From XN24 sp047921455 (GTDB taxonomy: Bacteria; Pseudomonadota; Gammaproteobacteria; Steroidobacterales; XN24), in the NCBI GenBank assembly GCA_047921455.1, contig JBLRWC010000062.1:1-8903 (forward strand): a DNA stretch of 8,903 bases, read 5' to 3'. How positions within the stretch are numbered: position 1 is the stretch's first letter; every line of letters begins with the position of its first letter. Shown one piece after another: positions 1 to 6,464 of this stretch. The notes under the pieces are model-generated. The model saw only the letters and a list, made by a program, of their open reading frames with translations. It did no database searches and was not told where the DNA came from. The position numbers and the translations under genes were made by a program.

Positions 1-308
1 ATGTCGCCATGACCGGCGAGATCACGCTGCGCGGCGAGGTGCTGCCGATCGGCGGGCTGAAGGAGAAGCTGCTCGCGGCGCATCGCGGCGGCATCACCAC
101 CGTGGTGATTCCCGAGGAGAACGAGAAAGATCTCGTCGAGATTCCGAAAAACATCAAGGGCAAGCTCGAGATCAAGCCCGTGAAGTGGATCGACCAGGTG
201 CTCGAGGTGGCGCTCAAGCATGCGCCGACCGCGCTCGAGGAGCCGGCGCCCGAGGAGCCGCCCGCGGCCGAGACCAAGCCCGAAGGCAAGGGTGTGCACG
301 CGCACTAA
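1..308 (+). CDS. lon: ATP-dependent Lon protease, C-terminal fragment (5' end outside window)
   Basis: The frame enters from the left edge (first full codon at position 3) and ends at TAA 306-308, giving about 102 residues. Lon is a homohexameric cytosolic AAA+ serine protease that degrades misfolded and regulatory proteins. The visible part is the end of the proteolytic domain: TGEITLRGEVLPIGGLKEK followed by LLAAHRGGI, nearly identical to E. coli Lon. The second lysine of the GGLKEK motif (codon 66-68) aligns with the catalytic Lys of the Ser-Lys dyad; the catalytic Ser lies upstream, outside the window. After the conserved domain end there is a tail of about 25 residues rich in Pro, Glu and Ala that ends in GVHAH, in place of the short E. 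coli C-terminus. In E. coli lon is followed directly by hupB; here it faces the end of cydC across 63 bp. Identity is secure; only the 3' portion is seen. Confidence 0.97.
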   Translation, partial: VAMTGEITLRGEVLPIGGLKEKLLAAHRGGITTVVIPEENEKDLVEIPKNIKGKLEIKPVKWIDQVLEVALKHAPTALEEPAPEEPPAAETKPEGKGVHAH

Positions 309-341
309 GGCCTGGCGTGGGCCTGGTGGGGGCCTGGTGGG
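309..341. repeat. Three tandem 11-bp repeats just after lon
   Basis: Immediately after the lon stop codon, the unit GGCCTGGYGKG occurs three times head to tail: GGCCTGGCGTG at 309-319, then two identical GGCCTGGTGGG copies at 320-330 and 331-341. It lies in the short convergent gap between lon and cydC. No function can be assigned. It could be slippage-generated DNA, or it could add structure to the 3' end of the lon mRNA. Confidence 0.7.
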
Positions 342-342
342 G

Positions 343-362
343 GCGTCACGCGGGTTTGACGC
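343..362. terminator. Weak hairpin in the lon/cydC convergent gap
   Basis: GCGTCA (343-348) and TGACGC (357-362) form a perfect 6-bp stem around an 8-nt loop. There is no T-tract after it on either strand, so it is not a canonical intrinsic terminator. Its place between two convergent genes makes a role in ending or stabilising the lon or cydC transcripts plausible, but this is inference. Confidence 0.3.
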
Positions 363-363
363 G

Positions 364-384
364 CCGGGTGGTCAGCCCACCCGG
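364..384. terminator. GC-rich hairpin with the cydC stop codon in its loop
   Basis: CCGGGTGG (364-371) and CCACCCGG (377-384) form a perfect 8-bp stem around the 5-nt loop 372-376, and the cydC TGA (372-374, minus strand) lies in that loop. A second CCACCCGG copy at 386-393 offers an alternative partner for the same arm. The stem is stable but lacks a following U-run on either strand. It may act as a bidirectional, Rho-assisted or mRNA 3'-end-protecting structure. The structure is seen; the function is inferred. Confidence 0.4.
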
Positions 385-2018
385 ACCACCCGGTCGTGGG
401 CCGGCAGTAACTCGGGGTCGTGCGTAATCATGATGGCGGTGCGGCCGGCCAGCCAATCCGCCAGCGTGGCTGCCAGGGCGCGCGCAGTGTCGGCGTCGAG
501 GCCGGTCGTCGGCTCATCCAGGATGACGATCGGGCAATCGGTCAGCACCAGCCGGGCCAGCGCCAGCCGTCGCGCCTCGCCGCCGGAGATATTGCTGGCC
601 GCCTCGTTGACCCAGGTGTCCAGGCCGTCCTCGAGCCCCGCGACGAACTCGCTCAGCCCGGCGGTCGCGATCGCTTGCTCCAGGTCCTCGTCGCTGGCGT
701 CGGGCGCCGCCAGCCGCAGGTTCGCCGCCAGCGTGTCCCGAAACAGCACCGGCCGCTGGGCCAGCAGGCCGATGTGGCGGCGCAACAGGTCCTGGTCAAG
801 CTGGCGCAGGTCCACGCCCTGCAGGCTGACCACGCCCTGGTCCGGGTCCAGCTGGCGCATCAGCAGCATCGCCAGGGTCGTCTTGCCGGCGCCGCTCGGC
901 CCGACCAGCGCCAGGCGTTCGCCCGCTTCGACCACCAAGCTGAAATCTTCGAGCACCGGCGGCAGGTCCGCGCGGTAACGGAAACTCACGCGCTCCAGTT
1001 CGAGGCGCTGGCCCGCCGGCGCGAGGCCGTCCGGCGCCGCTCGCAGCACTGGCCGTTGTTCCATGGTCGCGCCGAGGCGCCAGGCGGCGCCGCGGCACTG
1101 TTCCAGCCGGCGCCAGGCCCCCGGCAGCGCCTGCCAGGCTTCCCCCAGGCCGAGCACGCCCAGTACCAGCAGGCCGAGCACCGGGCCGCTCGCCGCGCCG
1201 GCCTGGAACAGCCCTATGCCCAGTACCAGCGCCAGCCAGGCGGCGACCAGGCCGACCAGGGTCACCAGCGCCTGGCCGGTGGCGTCCAGGCGTTGCAGCC
1301 GTGCCTGCAGGCCGATCACCTCGGCTGAGCGCGCTTCGAGTTCCGCCCGTTGCCGGTCGCCGAGGTCGAAGGCCACCAGGTCCTGCAGTCCCTCGAGGCT
1401 GTCGCTGGCGTGCCGCCGCAGGCCGGGCAGGGCAGTGACCAGCGCGCGGCTGGCGGCGTGCCCGCGCCGGCGCGTCGTTTCGGCCAGCAGCGGATTGAGC
1501 GCCAGCAGCAGCGCGCCGACCACGAGCGCGACCTGGGCGTCGATCAGCACGCCCGCCAGCAGCGCCGCCACCAGGGTCAGTAAAAAAGCCGACAGCCCCG
1601 GCCCGATGACGCCGAGAAACAGGTGGTCGAGCGTGTCGACATCGGCCGTGAGCCGGTTGAGGGTGTCGCCGCGCTGCAGCGCCCGGAGCTGCGCCTCGTC
1701 GAGCTCGAGCAGGCGATCGAACAGCCGGAGGCGCAAATCGGCCAGCAAGCGGAAGGTGGCCTCGTGCGTGACCAACCGCTCCAGGTAGCGCGACACGGTG
1801 CGCGTGACCGCCGCGGCGCGGATGCCGGCGCCGGGCGTGAAAATATCCAGGGTGACGATCAGGCCGAGTCCGGCGAGCGCGCTGGCGGTGATGAACCAGC
1901 CCGACAGCGCCAGCAGCGCCACCCCGGCCGCCACGCTGAGCATGATGAGCAACAGTCCGCCCAGCAGCCACCAGCGGCGGTGGCCGAGCAGCCGGACGAG
2001 GCCGAGGCGGTCGTTCAC
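372..2018 (-). CDS. cydC: Cytochrome bd assembly ABC exporter, CydC subunit
   Basis: 548-residue half-transporter of the inner membrane. With CydD it forms the heterodimeric ABC exporter required to assemble cytochrome bd. It has been described as a glutathione/cysteine exporter and, from structural work, as a heme transporter. The N-terminal membrane domain (about 1-315) contains the CydC hallmark LSGWFITASALAG (38-50) and RYLERLVTHEATF (77-89); its Arg81 and His85 fall at the positions reported for heme contact in E. coli CydC. The ATPase domain shows Walker A GPSGAGKT (373-380), Q-loop Gln421, signature ISGGE (477-481), Walker B ILDEP (499-503) and H-loop His533. The start is GTG at 2016-2018, overlapping the cydD stop as GTGA and preceded by GGGAG at 8 nt. 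The protein ends soon after the H-loop (DRVVRVG), so it lacks the last ~25 residues of the 573-residue E. coli protein. It is the last gene of the cydABDC operon and is presumably translationally coupled to cydD. Confidence 0.95.
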   Translation of the reverse strand: MNDRLGLVRLLGHRRWWLLGGLLLIMLSVAAGVALLALSGWFITASALAGLGLIVTLDIFTPGAGIRAAAVTRTVSRYLERLVTHEATFRLLADLRLRLFDRLLELDEAQLRALQRGDTLNRLTADVDTLDHLFLGVIGPGLSAFLLTLVAALLAGVLIDAQVALVVGALLLALNPLLAETTRRRGHAASRALVTALPGLRRHASDSLEGLQDLVAFDLGDRQRAELEARSAEVIGLQARLQRLDATGQALVTLVGLVAAWLALVLGIGLFQAGAASGPVLGLLVLGVLGLGEAWQALPGAWRRLEQCRGAAWRLGATMEQRPVLRAAPDGLAPAGQRLELERVSFRYRADLPPVLEDFSLVVEAGERLALVGPSGAGKTTLAMLLMRQLDPDQGVVSLQGVDLRQLDQDLLRRHIGLLAQRPVLFRDTLAANLRLAAPDASDEDLEQAIATAGLSEFVAGLEDGLDTWVNEAASNISGGEARRLALARLVLTDCPIVILDEPTTGLDADTARALAATLADWLAGRTAIMITHDPELLPAHDRVVRVG

Positions 2019-3637
2019 GTGTTGTGCTCCCGGCCGTGCTCCCGCAGGCGGCCGTCCTGCAGCCGCAGCGTGCGATCGGCCCAGCGCAGCGCCAGCGCGC
2101 TGTGGCTGGCGCAGATCACGGTCATGGGTTGTGCCGCCAGGGCGCGGTCGAGGTCGTCCCAGAAGCGCTGCTCGGTGGCGGCGTCCAGGCTGGCGGTGGG
2201 CTCGTCGAGCAGCAGCAACGGCCGCGGGGTCAGCAGCACTCGCGCCAGTGCAATGCGGCGCGCCTGGCCGCCCGAGACGCCCAGCCCGTCCTGGCCCAGG
2301 CGCGTGGCGAGTCCCTCGGGCAGCGTGTGCAGGAATTCGTCCAGCCCGGCCAGCGTGACGGCGCGCGCAAGCGCCTCGTCGCTGGCCACGGCGCCGAGCA
2401 GGATGTTGTCGCGGATGCTCGCCGCGGCCAGGAAGGGTTGCTGGCCGAGGTAAGCGCGTACCTGGCTGAGCTGGGCGCGCGTCAGGGCGGCTACCGGCGT
2501 CCCGCCCAGCAGGATATCGCCCGCGTCGGCTTGCAGAAAACCGCCGACGAGCGCGAGCAAGGTGGACTTGCCGCTGCCGCTGGCGCCGGCGATGACCAGT
2601 TTTTCACCCGCCGCCACGTGCAGCTCGAGGTCGGTGAACAAGGCGTTACGACCGGCCAGGGCCAGTTGCACACCGCGCACTTCGACCGTGCAGGCGCGCG
2701 CCGGGAGCCCTGCGGCCGGTTGCGCCGGCTCCGGCCGGGCGGGTGGGGTGGCCAGTACTTCGCGGATGCCGGCGGCCGCGGCCAGCGCGCCAGCGCGGTC
2801 GTGCCAGTGCTGCGCCAGGGTGCGCAGGGGGTTATAGAACTCGGGCGCCAGCAGCAGGATGAACAGGCCGGAAAACAGCGTCAGCGAGTCCGTCGGGCCG
2901 AGCTGGATGTAGCCGAGCAGGCCCAGGCCGATGTAAACCGCCAGCGTGGCGATCGCGATGGCACTGAAAAACTCCAGCACCGCCGAGGACAGGAAAGCGA
3001 CGCGCAGCACCTGCATGGTGCGGCGGCGAAAGTCTTCCGCAAAGGCTGCGATACGGCGCGACTCGCGCTGCTCGGCGCCGAAGCGGCGCAGCGTGTCCAT
3101 GCCCTGCAGCCGGTCGAAGAACAGGCCGCTCAGGCGCGCCATGGCCTGTTGCTGGTCGCGGCTGACCTGCTGGGCGCCCATGCCGATGAGAATCATGAAC
3201 ACCGGGATCAACGGGGCGCTCAACAGCAGCAGCACGCCCGCCAGCCAGTTGGCCCAGAATACGGCGCCGAGAATCGCGAGCGGCACCACCTTGACCGTCG
3301 CCATCTGCGGCAGAAAGCGCGCGTAGTAAGGATCCAGGGTCTCGGTTTGTTCCACCAGCACGGTGGTCAGCGCGCCGGTGCCGAGCCGTCCCTTGAGCAA
3401 CGGGCCGGCGTCGACCATGCGGCTGAACAGCTCGCTGCGCAGCTGCTGGCGCACGGCGCCCGAGGCCTGCGCGCTGAGGCTGCCGCGCAGGCCGCCCACC
3501 AGCGCCCGCAGCGCCAGCACCGCCAACAGTCCGGCCAGCGGCCAGCGCAGCGCGACCAGGTCGGCGCCGTCGATGATAGCGGCCGCGATAAGCCACGCCA
3601 GCAGCAGCGCCTGGCCCAGCACGCACAGCGCTTCCAC
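2015..3637 (-). CDS. cydD: Cytochrome bd assembly ABC exporter, CydD subunit (start uncertain, probably longer)
   Basis: Inner-membrane half-transporter and partner of CydC in cytochrome bd maturation. From GTG 3637-3635 it has 540 residues. Membrane-domain matches to E. coli CydD include YYARFLPQMA (104-113), APLIPVFM (141-148) and LRVAFLSSAVLEFFSA (211-226). ATPase motifs are Walker A GASGSGKS (351-358), Q-loop Gln399/400, signature VSGGQ (454-458), Walker B LLLLDEP (474-480) and H-loop His512. The GTG start looks wrong. It has no Shine-Dalgarno, removes the N-terminal cytosolic segment and cuts the first membrane helix short, while E. coli CydD has 588 residues. The same frame stays open upstream to the stop at 3748-3746 and encodes CydD-like sequence (GWLKSRAPAWLAPASLALAV just before the GTG). 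No ATG, GTG or TTG exists there. The best candidate is CTG at 3727-3725, inside the end of cydB, giving about 570 residues. The cydD stop overlaps the cydC start. Confidence 0.93.
   Translation of the reverse strand: MEALCVLGQALLLAWLIAAAIIDGADLVALRWPLAGLLAVLALRALVGGLRGSLSAQASGAVRQQLRSELFSRMVDAGPLLKGRLGTGALTTVLVEQTETLDPYYARFLPQMATVKVVPLAILGAVFWANWLAGVLLLLSAPLIPVFMILIGMGAQQVSRDQQQAMARLSGLFFDRLQGMDTLRRFGAEQRESRRIAAFAEDFRRRTMQVLRVAFLSSAVLEFFSAIAIATLAVYIGLGLLGYIQLGPTDSLTLFSGLFILLLAPEFYNPLRTLAQHWHDRAGALAAAAGIREVLATPPARPEPAQPAAGLPARACTVEVRGVQLALAGRNALFTDLELHVAAGEKLVIAGASGSGKSTLLALVGGFLQADAGDILLGGTPVAALTRAQLSQVRAYLGQQPFLAAASIRDNILLGAVASDEALARAVTLAGLDEFLHTLPEGLATRLGQDGLGVSGGQARRIALARVLLTPRPLLLLDEPTASLDAATEQRFWDDLDRALAAQPMTVICASHSALALRWADRTLRLQDGRLREHGREHNT
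2027..2031 (-). promoter_or_regulatory. Shine-Dalgarno supporting the cydC GTG start
   Basis: On the minus strand GGGAG lies 8 nt upstream of the GTG at 2018-2016, inside the last codons of cydD. With the GTGA stop/start overlap and conserved CydC sequence starting right there, it supports GTG rather than a downstream ATG as the start. Confidence 0.7.
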
Positions 3638-3716
3638 GACGGCCAGCGCAAGCGAAGCGGGCGCCAGCCAGGCCGGCGCCCGCGATTTCAGCCAGCCGTG
3701 GTGGCCGGCGCCGGCC

Positions 3717-4724
3717 TCAGTGGCCAGCGTAGCCGGCCCCGGCTTTCACCTTGCCGCGGAACACCCAGTAGGTCCAGGCGGTGTAACCGAGCACGATCGG
3801 GATCAGGAACAGGAACCCGATCAGCAAAAACAACTGGCTGCCCGGATCCGACGCGGCGTCCCAGAAGGTGTAGTCGGGCGGCACCGCCAGCGGCCACATG
3901 GAGATCAGGATGCCGAGGTAGAACATCGAGAACAGCGTCATCGAGCCCAGGAACGGCGCTGTCTCGGCGCGTCGCTTGAGCATCCGGAACACCCAGACGG
4001 CGAACGCGACGGTCAGCGCCGGGAACACCCACAGCCAGTTCACGTGATCGAACCAGCGGCTCATGACGCGCTCATTGGTGAGCGGCGTCCACAGGCTGAC
4101 CAGCACGAAGAACACCAGTACGACGGCGAGCAGCCGCGGGGCGAGCCTGAAGGCCCAGTCCTGCGTGCGGCCCTCGGTTTTCATGATGGTCCAGGTCACG
4201 CCGAGCAGGGCATAGCCCGCCACCACGCCGAGACCGGTCATCAGCGTGAACGGCGTCAGCCAGTCGAACGCGCCCCCGACATAGCGGCCGTCCACCACGT
4301 TGAAGCCCTGCACGTAGGAACCGATCACGGCGCCCTGCGCGAACGAGGCGACCGTGGAGCCGCCAAAGAACGAGTAGTCCCACAGGTGCTTGTTCGTGGT
4401 GGCCTTGAAGCGGAACTCGAAGGCGATGCCGCGGAAGATCAGCCCGGCCAGCAGCAGGAATACGCCGATGTACAACGCCGGCAGGAACACCGAGTAGATC
4501 ATCGGGAACGCCGCCAGCAGGCCGGCGCCGCCGAGGATCAGCCAGGTCTCGTTGCCGTCCCACACCGGCGCCACGGAGTTCATCATCTCGTCGCGCGACT
4601 CGTCACTCGGCGCAAACGGGAAGAGAATGCCCACGCCCAGGTCGAAGCCGTCCATGAGCACGTACATGAACACGCCAAAGCCGATGAGCAGCACCCAGAT
4701 GAGTGTCAGGTCGATGAGTTCCAT
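3717..4724 (-). CDS. cydB: Cytochrome bd-type (cyanide-insensitive type) quinol oxidase subunit II
   Basis: 335-residue inner-membrane protein, the second subunit of the bd oxidase; it pairs with CydA to oxidise quinol and reduce O2 to water. CydB motifs visible are DGFDLGVG (25-32), APVWDGNETWL (52-62) and FRGIAFEFRFK (97-107), with multiple hydrophobic helices and a C-terminal YTAWTYWVFRGKV segment. The length and the WDGNETW / RGIAFEFR versions match the CioB/CIO branch rather than the 379-residue E. coli CydB, which has WDGNQVW at this place. The start is ATG 4724-4722, two bases after the cydA stop, with a near-ideal AAGGAG (4736-4731) 6 nt upstream inside the cydA end. The TGA stop (3719-3717) falls inside the open cydD frame. 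No cydX-like small ORF is present between cydB and cydD. The gene symbol cioB would also be defensible. Confidence 0.96.
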   Translation of the reverse strand: MELIDLTLIWVLLIGFGVFMYVLMDGFDLGVGILFPFAPSDESRDEMMNSVAPVWDGNETWLILGGAGLLAAFPMIYSVFLPALYIGVFLLLAGLIFRGIAFEFRFKATTNKHLWDYSFFGGSTVASFAQGAVIGSYVQGFNVVDGRYVGGAFDWLTPFTLMTGLGVVAGYALLGVTWTIMKTEGRTQDWAFRLAPRLLAVVLVFFVLVSLWTPLTNERVMSRWFDHVNWLWVFPALTVAFAVWVFRMLKRRAETAPFLGSMTLFSMFYLGILISMWPLAVPPDYTFWDAASDPGSQLFLLIGFLFLIPIVLGYTAWTYWVFRGKVKAGAGYAGH

Positions 4725-4726
4725 GT

Positions 4727-6136
4727 TCAGCTCCTTGCCGTGCCGGCGGCGTCATCCAGGTGCCCCGAGGCGACCGACCAGGGCCGCTTCGGCCGCGCGC
4801 TCTCCTCGTCGGTTTCCCCCCCGACCGGATCGGGGCCGGCCTTGATGACCTTGCGCAGGTAGAACAGGCCGGCAAACAGCACGACCGCGTAGACCGCGAT
4901 GTAGCCGATCAGCGTGGCGAGCGTCATCCAGCCGGTGAGCGACGGCGTCACGCCCTCGCCGACGGTCATCATCCCATGGATCAGCCAGGGCTGACGGCCG
5001 ACTTCGGTCACGAACCATCCGGCCAGCACCGCCACGAAGGGCAGCGGAATCATCCAGCTCAGCACCTTGAGCAGGCTGCGCGTCTCGTAGAGCGTGCCGC
5101 GGTAGAGCTTCCAGGCCGCGTACAGCGAGACGGCGATCATCAGCATGCCGATGGCGACCATGACGCGGAAACTCCAGAACACGATGCCCACCGGTGGCCG
5201 CTCCTCCGGCGGCACCGACTTCAGCCCGGTCACCTCGCCGTCGAGGCTGTGCGTCAGGATCAGGCTAGCCAGTTTCGGAATGCCGATCTCGAAATGGTTG
5301 GTCTCGTTCCTGGCATCCGGAATCGCGAACAGCAGCAGCGGCGCGCCCGCGGTGGTCTCCCACACGCCTTCCATGGCCGCCACCTTGATCGGCTGCTCTT
5401 CGAAGGTATTCAGCCCGTGCATGTCGCCACTGAGGAGCTGGAGCGGCGTGGCGATGGCGAGCATGATGACGCACATCTTGAGCGCTTTCTGCGCGATGTC
5501 ATGGTGCCGGTCGTGCAACAGGTACCAGGCGCTGATGCCGGCGACCACGAAACCACCCGTGATGAACGAGGCGATCGCGAAATGCGCGAAACGATACGGG
5601 AACGACGAATTGAAGATGGCTTCCGTCCAGGAGGTCATCTGGATCATGCCGCCGACCATGTCCACGCCGGCCGGGGTGTGCATCCAGCTGTTGGCCGAGA
5701 GGATCCAGAACGAAGAGATGAAGGTGCCGACGGCGACCATGCAGGCCGAGAACAGGTGCATGCCGTGCGGCACCTTGTCACGGCCGAACAGCAACACGCC
5801 CAGGAAAGTCGCCTCGAGGAAGAAGGCGGTCACCACCTCGTAGGCGAGCAGCGGGCCGATGAAGTTGGCCGCCGAGTAGGAGTAGTTGCTCCAGTTCGTG
5901 CCGAACTGGAAGGCCATCACGATGCCCGAGACCACGCCCATGCCGAACACGACGGCAAAGATCTTGATCCAGAACTTGGAAAGTTTCAGGTAGACCGGGT
6001 TGTCGGTCTTGAAGTAGAGCCCTTCCAGCAACGCAATGTATGCGGCCAACCCGATCGAGAAGACCGGGAAGATGGCGTGGAAGGAGACGACGAATGCGAA
6101 CTGGATGCGCGAGATCAGCAGTGGATCGAGTTCCAT
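4727..6136 (-). CDS. cydA: Cytochrome bd-type quinol oxidase subunit I, short-Q-loop (CIO-like) form
   Basis: 469-residue inner-membrane catalytic subunit that binds hemes b558, b595 and d and oxidises quinol on the periplasmic side. Residues aligning with the E. coli heme ligands are His20 (H19), His185 (H186) and Met326 (M393). Glu100 and Glu108 match the conserved proton-path acids E99/E107. The quinol-site pair is Lys251 and Glu256 in KVAAMEGVWET. GRQPW (380-384), typical of the family, is intact. The distance from the Q-loop to the Met ligand is about 67 residues shorter than in E. coli CydA (522 residues), placing it in the short-Q-loop class with CioA-type and Bacillus-type enzymes. 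The C-terminal ~40 residues are a hydrophilic cytosolic tail. The start is ATG 6136-6134 with GGGGA 8 nt upstream. It is the first gene of the operon, and a minus-strand promoter is seen just upstream. Confidence 0.97.
   Translation of the reverse strand: MELDPLLISRIQFAFVVSFHAIFPVFSIGLAAYIALLEGLYFKTDNPVYLKLSKFWIKIFAVVFGMGVVSGIVMAFQFGTNWSNYSYSAANFIGPLLAYEVVTAFFLEATFLGVLLFGRDKVPHGMHLFSACMVAVGTFISSFWILSANSWMHTPAGVDMVGGMIQMTSWTEAIFNSSFPYRFAHFAIASFITGGFVVAGISAWYLLHDRHHDIAQKALKMCVIMLAIATPLQLLSGDMHGLNTFEEQPIKVAAMEGVWETTAGAPLLLFAIPDARNETNHFEIGIPKLASLILTHSLDGEVTGLKSVPPEERPPVGIVFWSFRVMVAIGMLMIAVSLYAAWKLYRGTLYETRSLLKVLSWMIPLPFVAVLAGWFVTEVGRQPWLIHGMMTVGEGVTPSLTGWMTLATLIGYIAVYAVVLFAGLFYLRKVIKAGPDPVGGETDEESARPKRPWSVASGHLDDAAGTARS
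4731..4736 (-). promoter_or_regulatory. Shine-Dalgarno for cydB inside the end of cydA
   Basis: AAGGAG on the minus strand lies 6 nt upstream of the cydB ATG and overlaps the last cydA codons, so ribosomes ending cydA stop beside the cydB start. This suggests coupled, near-equimolar synthesis of the two oxidase subunits. Confidence 0.8.
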
Positions 6137-6165
6137 CGGTAATGTCCCCGGAGAAGTTTGCGGCT

Positions 6166-6195
6166 ATCATACCTTGGCGCACCGGCTAATGTGCA
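6166..6195 (-). promoter_or_regulatory. Candidate sigma70 promoter of the cydABDC operon
   Basis: On the minus strand a good -10 element TATGAT (6171-6166) lies about 30 nt upstream of the cydA ATG. The best -35 is TGCACA (6195-6190) at an 18-nt spacing, 4 of 6 to consensus, so the promoter may need an activator. The predicted transcript starts near 6159, leaving a leader of about 20 nt. No FNR/ANR box of the TTGAT-N4-ATCAA form is visible nearby. Confidence 0.5.
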
Positions 6196-6203
6196 TCCGC
6201 ACA
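6190..6203. promoter_or_regulatory. Dyad TGTGC-N4-GCACA over the cydA -35 region
   Basis: TGTGC (6190-6194) and GCACA (6199-6203) form a perfect 5-bp dyad with a 4-bp centre, lying on the predicted -35 of the cydA promoter. A perfect 8-bp palindrome GTGCGCAC (6210-6217) follows 7 bp further upstream of cydA. The position suits a regulator operator. It does not match CRP (N6 spacing, TGTGA) or FNR/ANR consensus. Identity of any regulator is unknown. Confidence 0.35.
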
Positions 6204-6293
6204 AGTAGCGTGCGCACCCACACTGCAGACGCACCACTGGACTGCATGAGCAGGCCGACGCGGCGTCACCAGCCCTGGCGGCGGCGAGTCGCA

Positions 6294-6322
6294 TTGACCT
6301 TGCGCGGTGCGCTTGCTATAAA
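6294..6322 (+). promoter_or_regulatory. Strong extended -10 sigma70 promoter for hupB
   Basis: TTGACC (6294-6299, 5 of 6 to the -35 consensus) is separated by exactly 17 bp from TATAAA (6317-6322, 5 of 6 to the -10). TGC directly before the -10 supplies an extended -10 TGn element. Transcription would begin near 6329, giving hupB a leader of about 180 nt. Spacer bases GCGCGGTGCGC form a small dyad between the two boxes. This is the best promoter in the window and suits a very abundant protein. Confidence 0.75.
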
Positions 6323-6464
6323 TCGCAGCTTCCACCACGCTTGACCGTCGGACGCTCGGCCCGCCGCACTGGTGGGTCGTCTGATTTAGGGACGCGGAAA
6401 AGCCGCCCGGAACTGCCACACGAGGACAGGGCGTGTCCGGCGGTGTTGGCGAAAAACAGGAACC

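Noticed and set aside
3637..3717. A cydX-like small subunit gene between cydB and cydD
   Set aside because: The 80-bp gap is occupied by the in-frame N-terminal extension of cydD, and no separate small membrane peptide with a start codon is seen.
2024..3979. A 651-residue plus-strand open frame opposite cydD and the end of cydB
   Set aside because: Antisense shadow of two well-conserved membrane/ABC genes; the translation is Gln/Arg/Ala-rich without any family motif.
4760..6142. A 460-residue plus-strand open frame opposite cydA
   Set aside because: Shadow of cydA, whose heme ligands and GRQPW motif fix the real strand and frame; the antisense product is Arg/His/Glu-rich and featureless.
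6137..6300. FNR/ANR-type TTGAT-N4-ATCAA site for the bd oxidase operon
   Set aside because: Searched by eye on both strands; no match close to this consensus was found, only the unrelated TGTGC-N4-GCACA dyad.
6409..6438. GGAACT as a possible sigmaE -35 upstream of hupB
   Set aside because: No TCTGA-like -10 occurs at the required 16-17 bp spacing.
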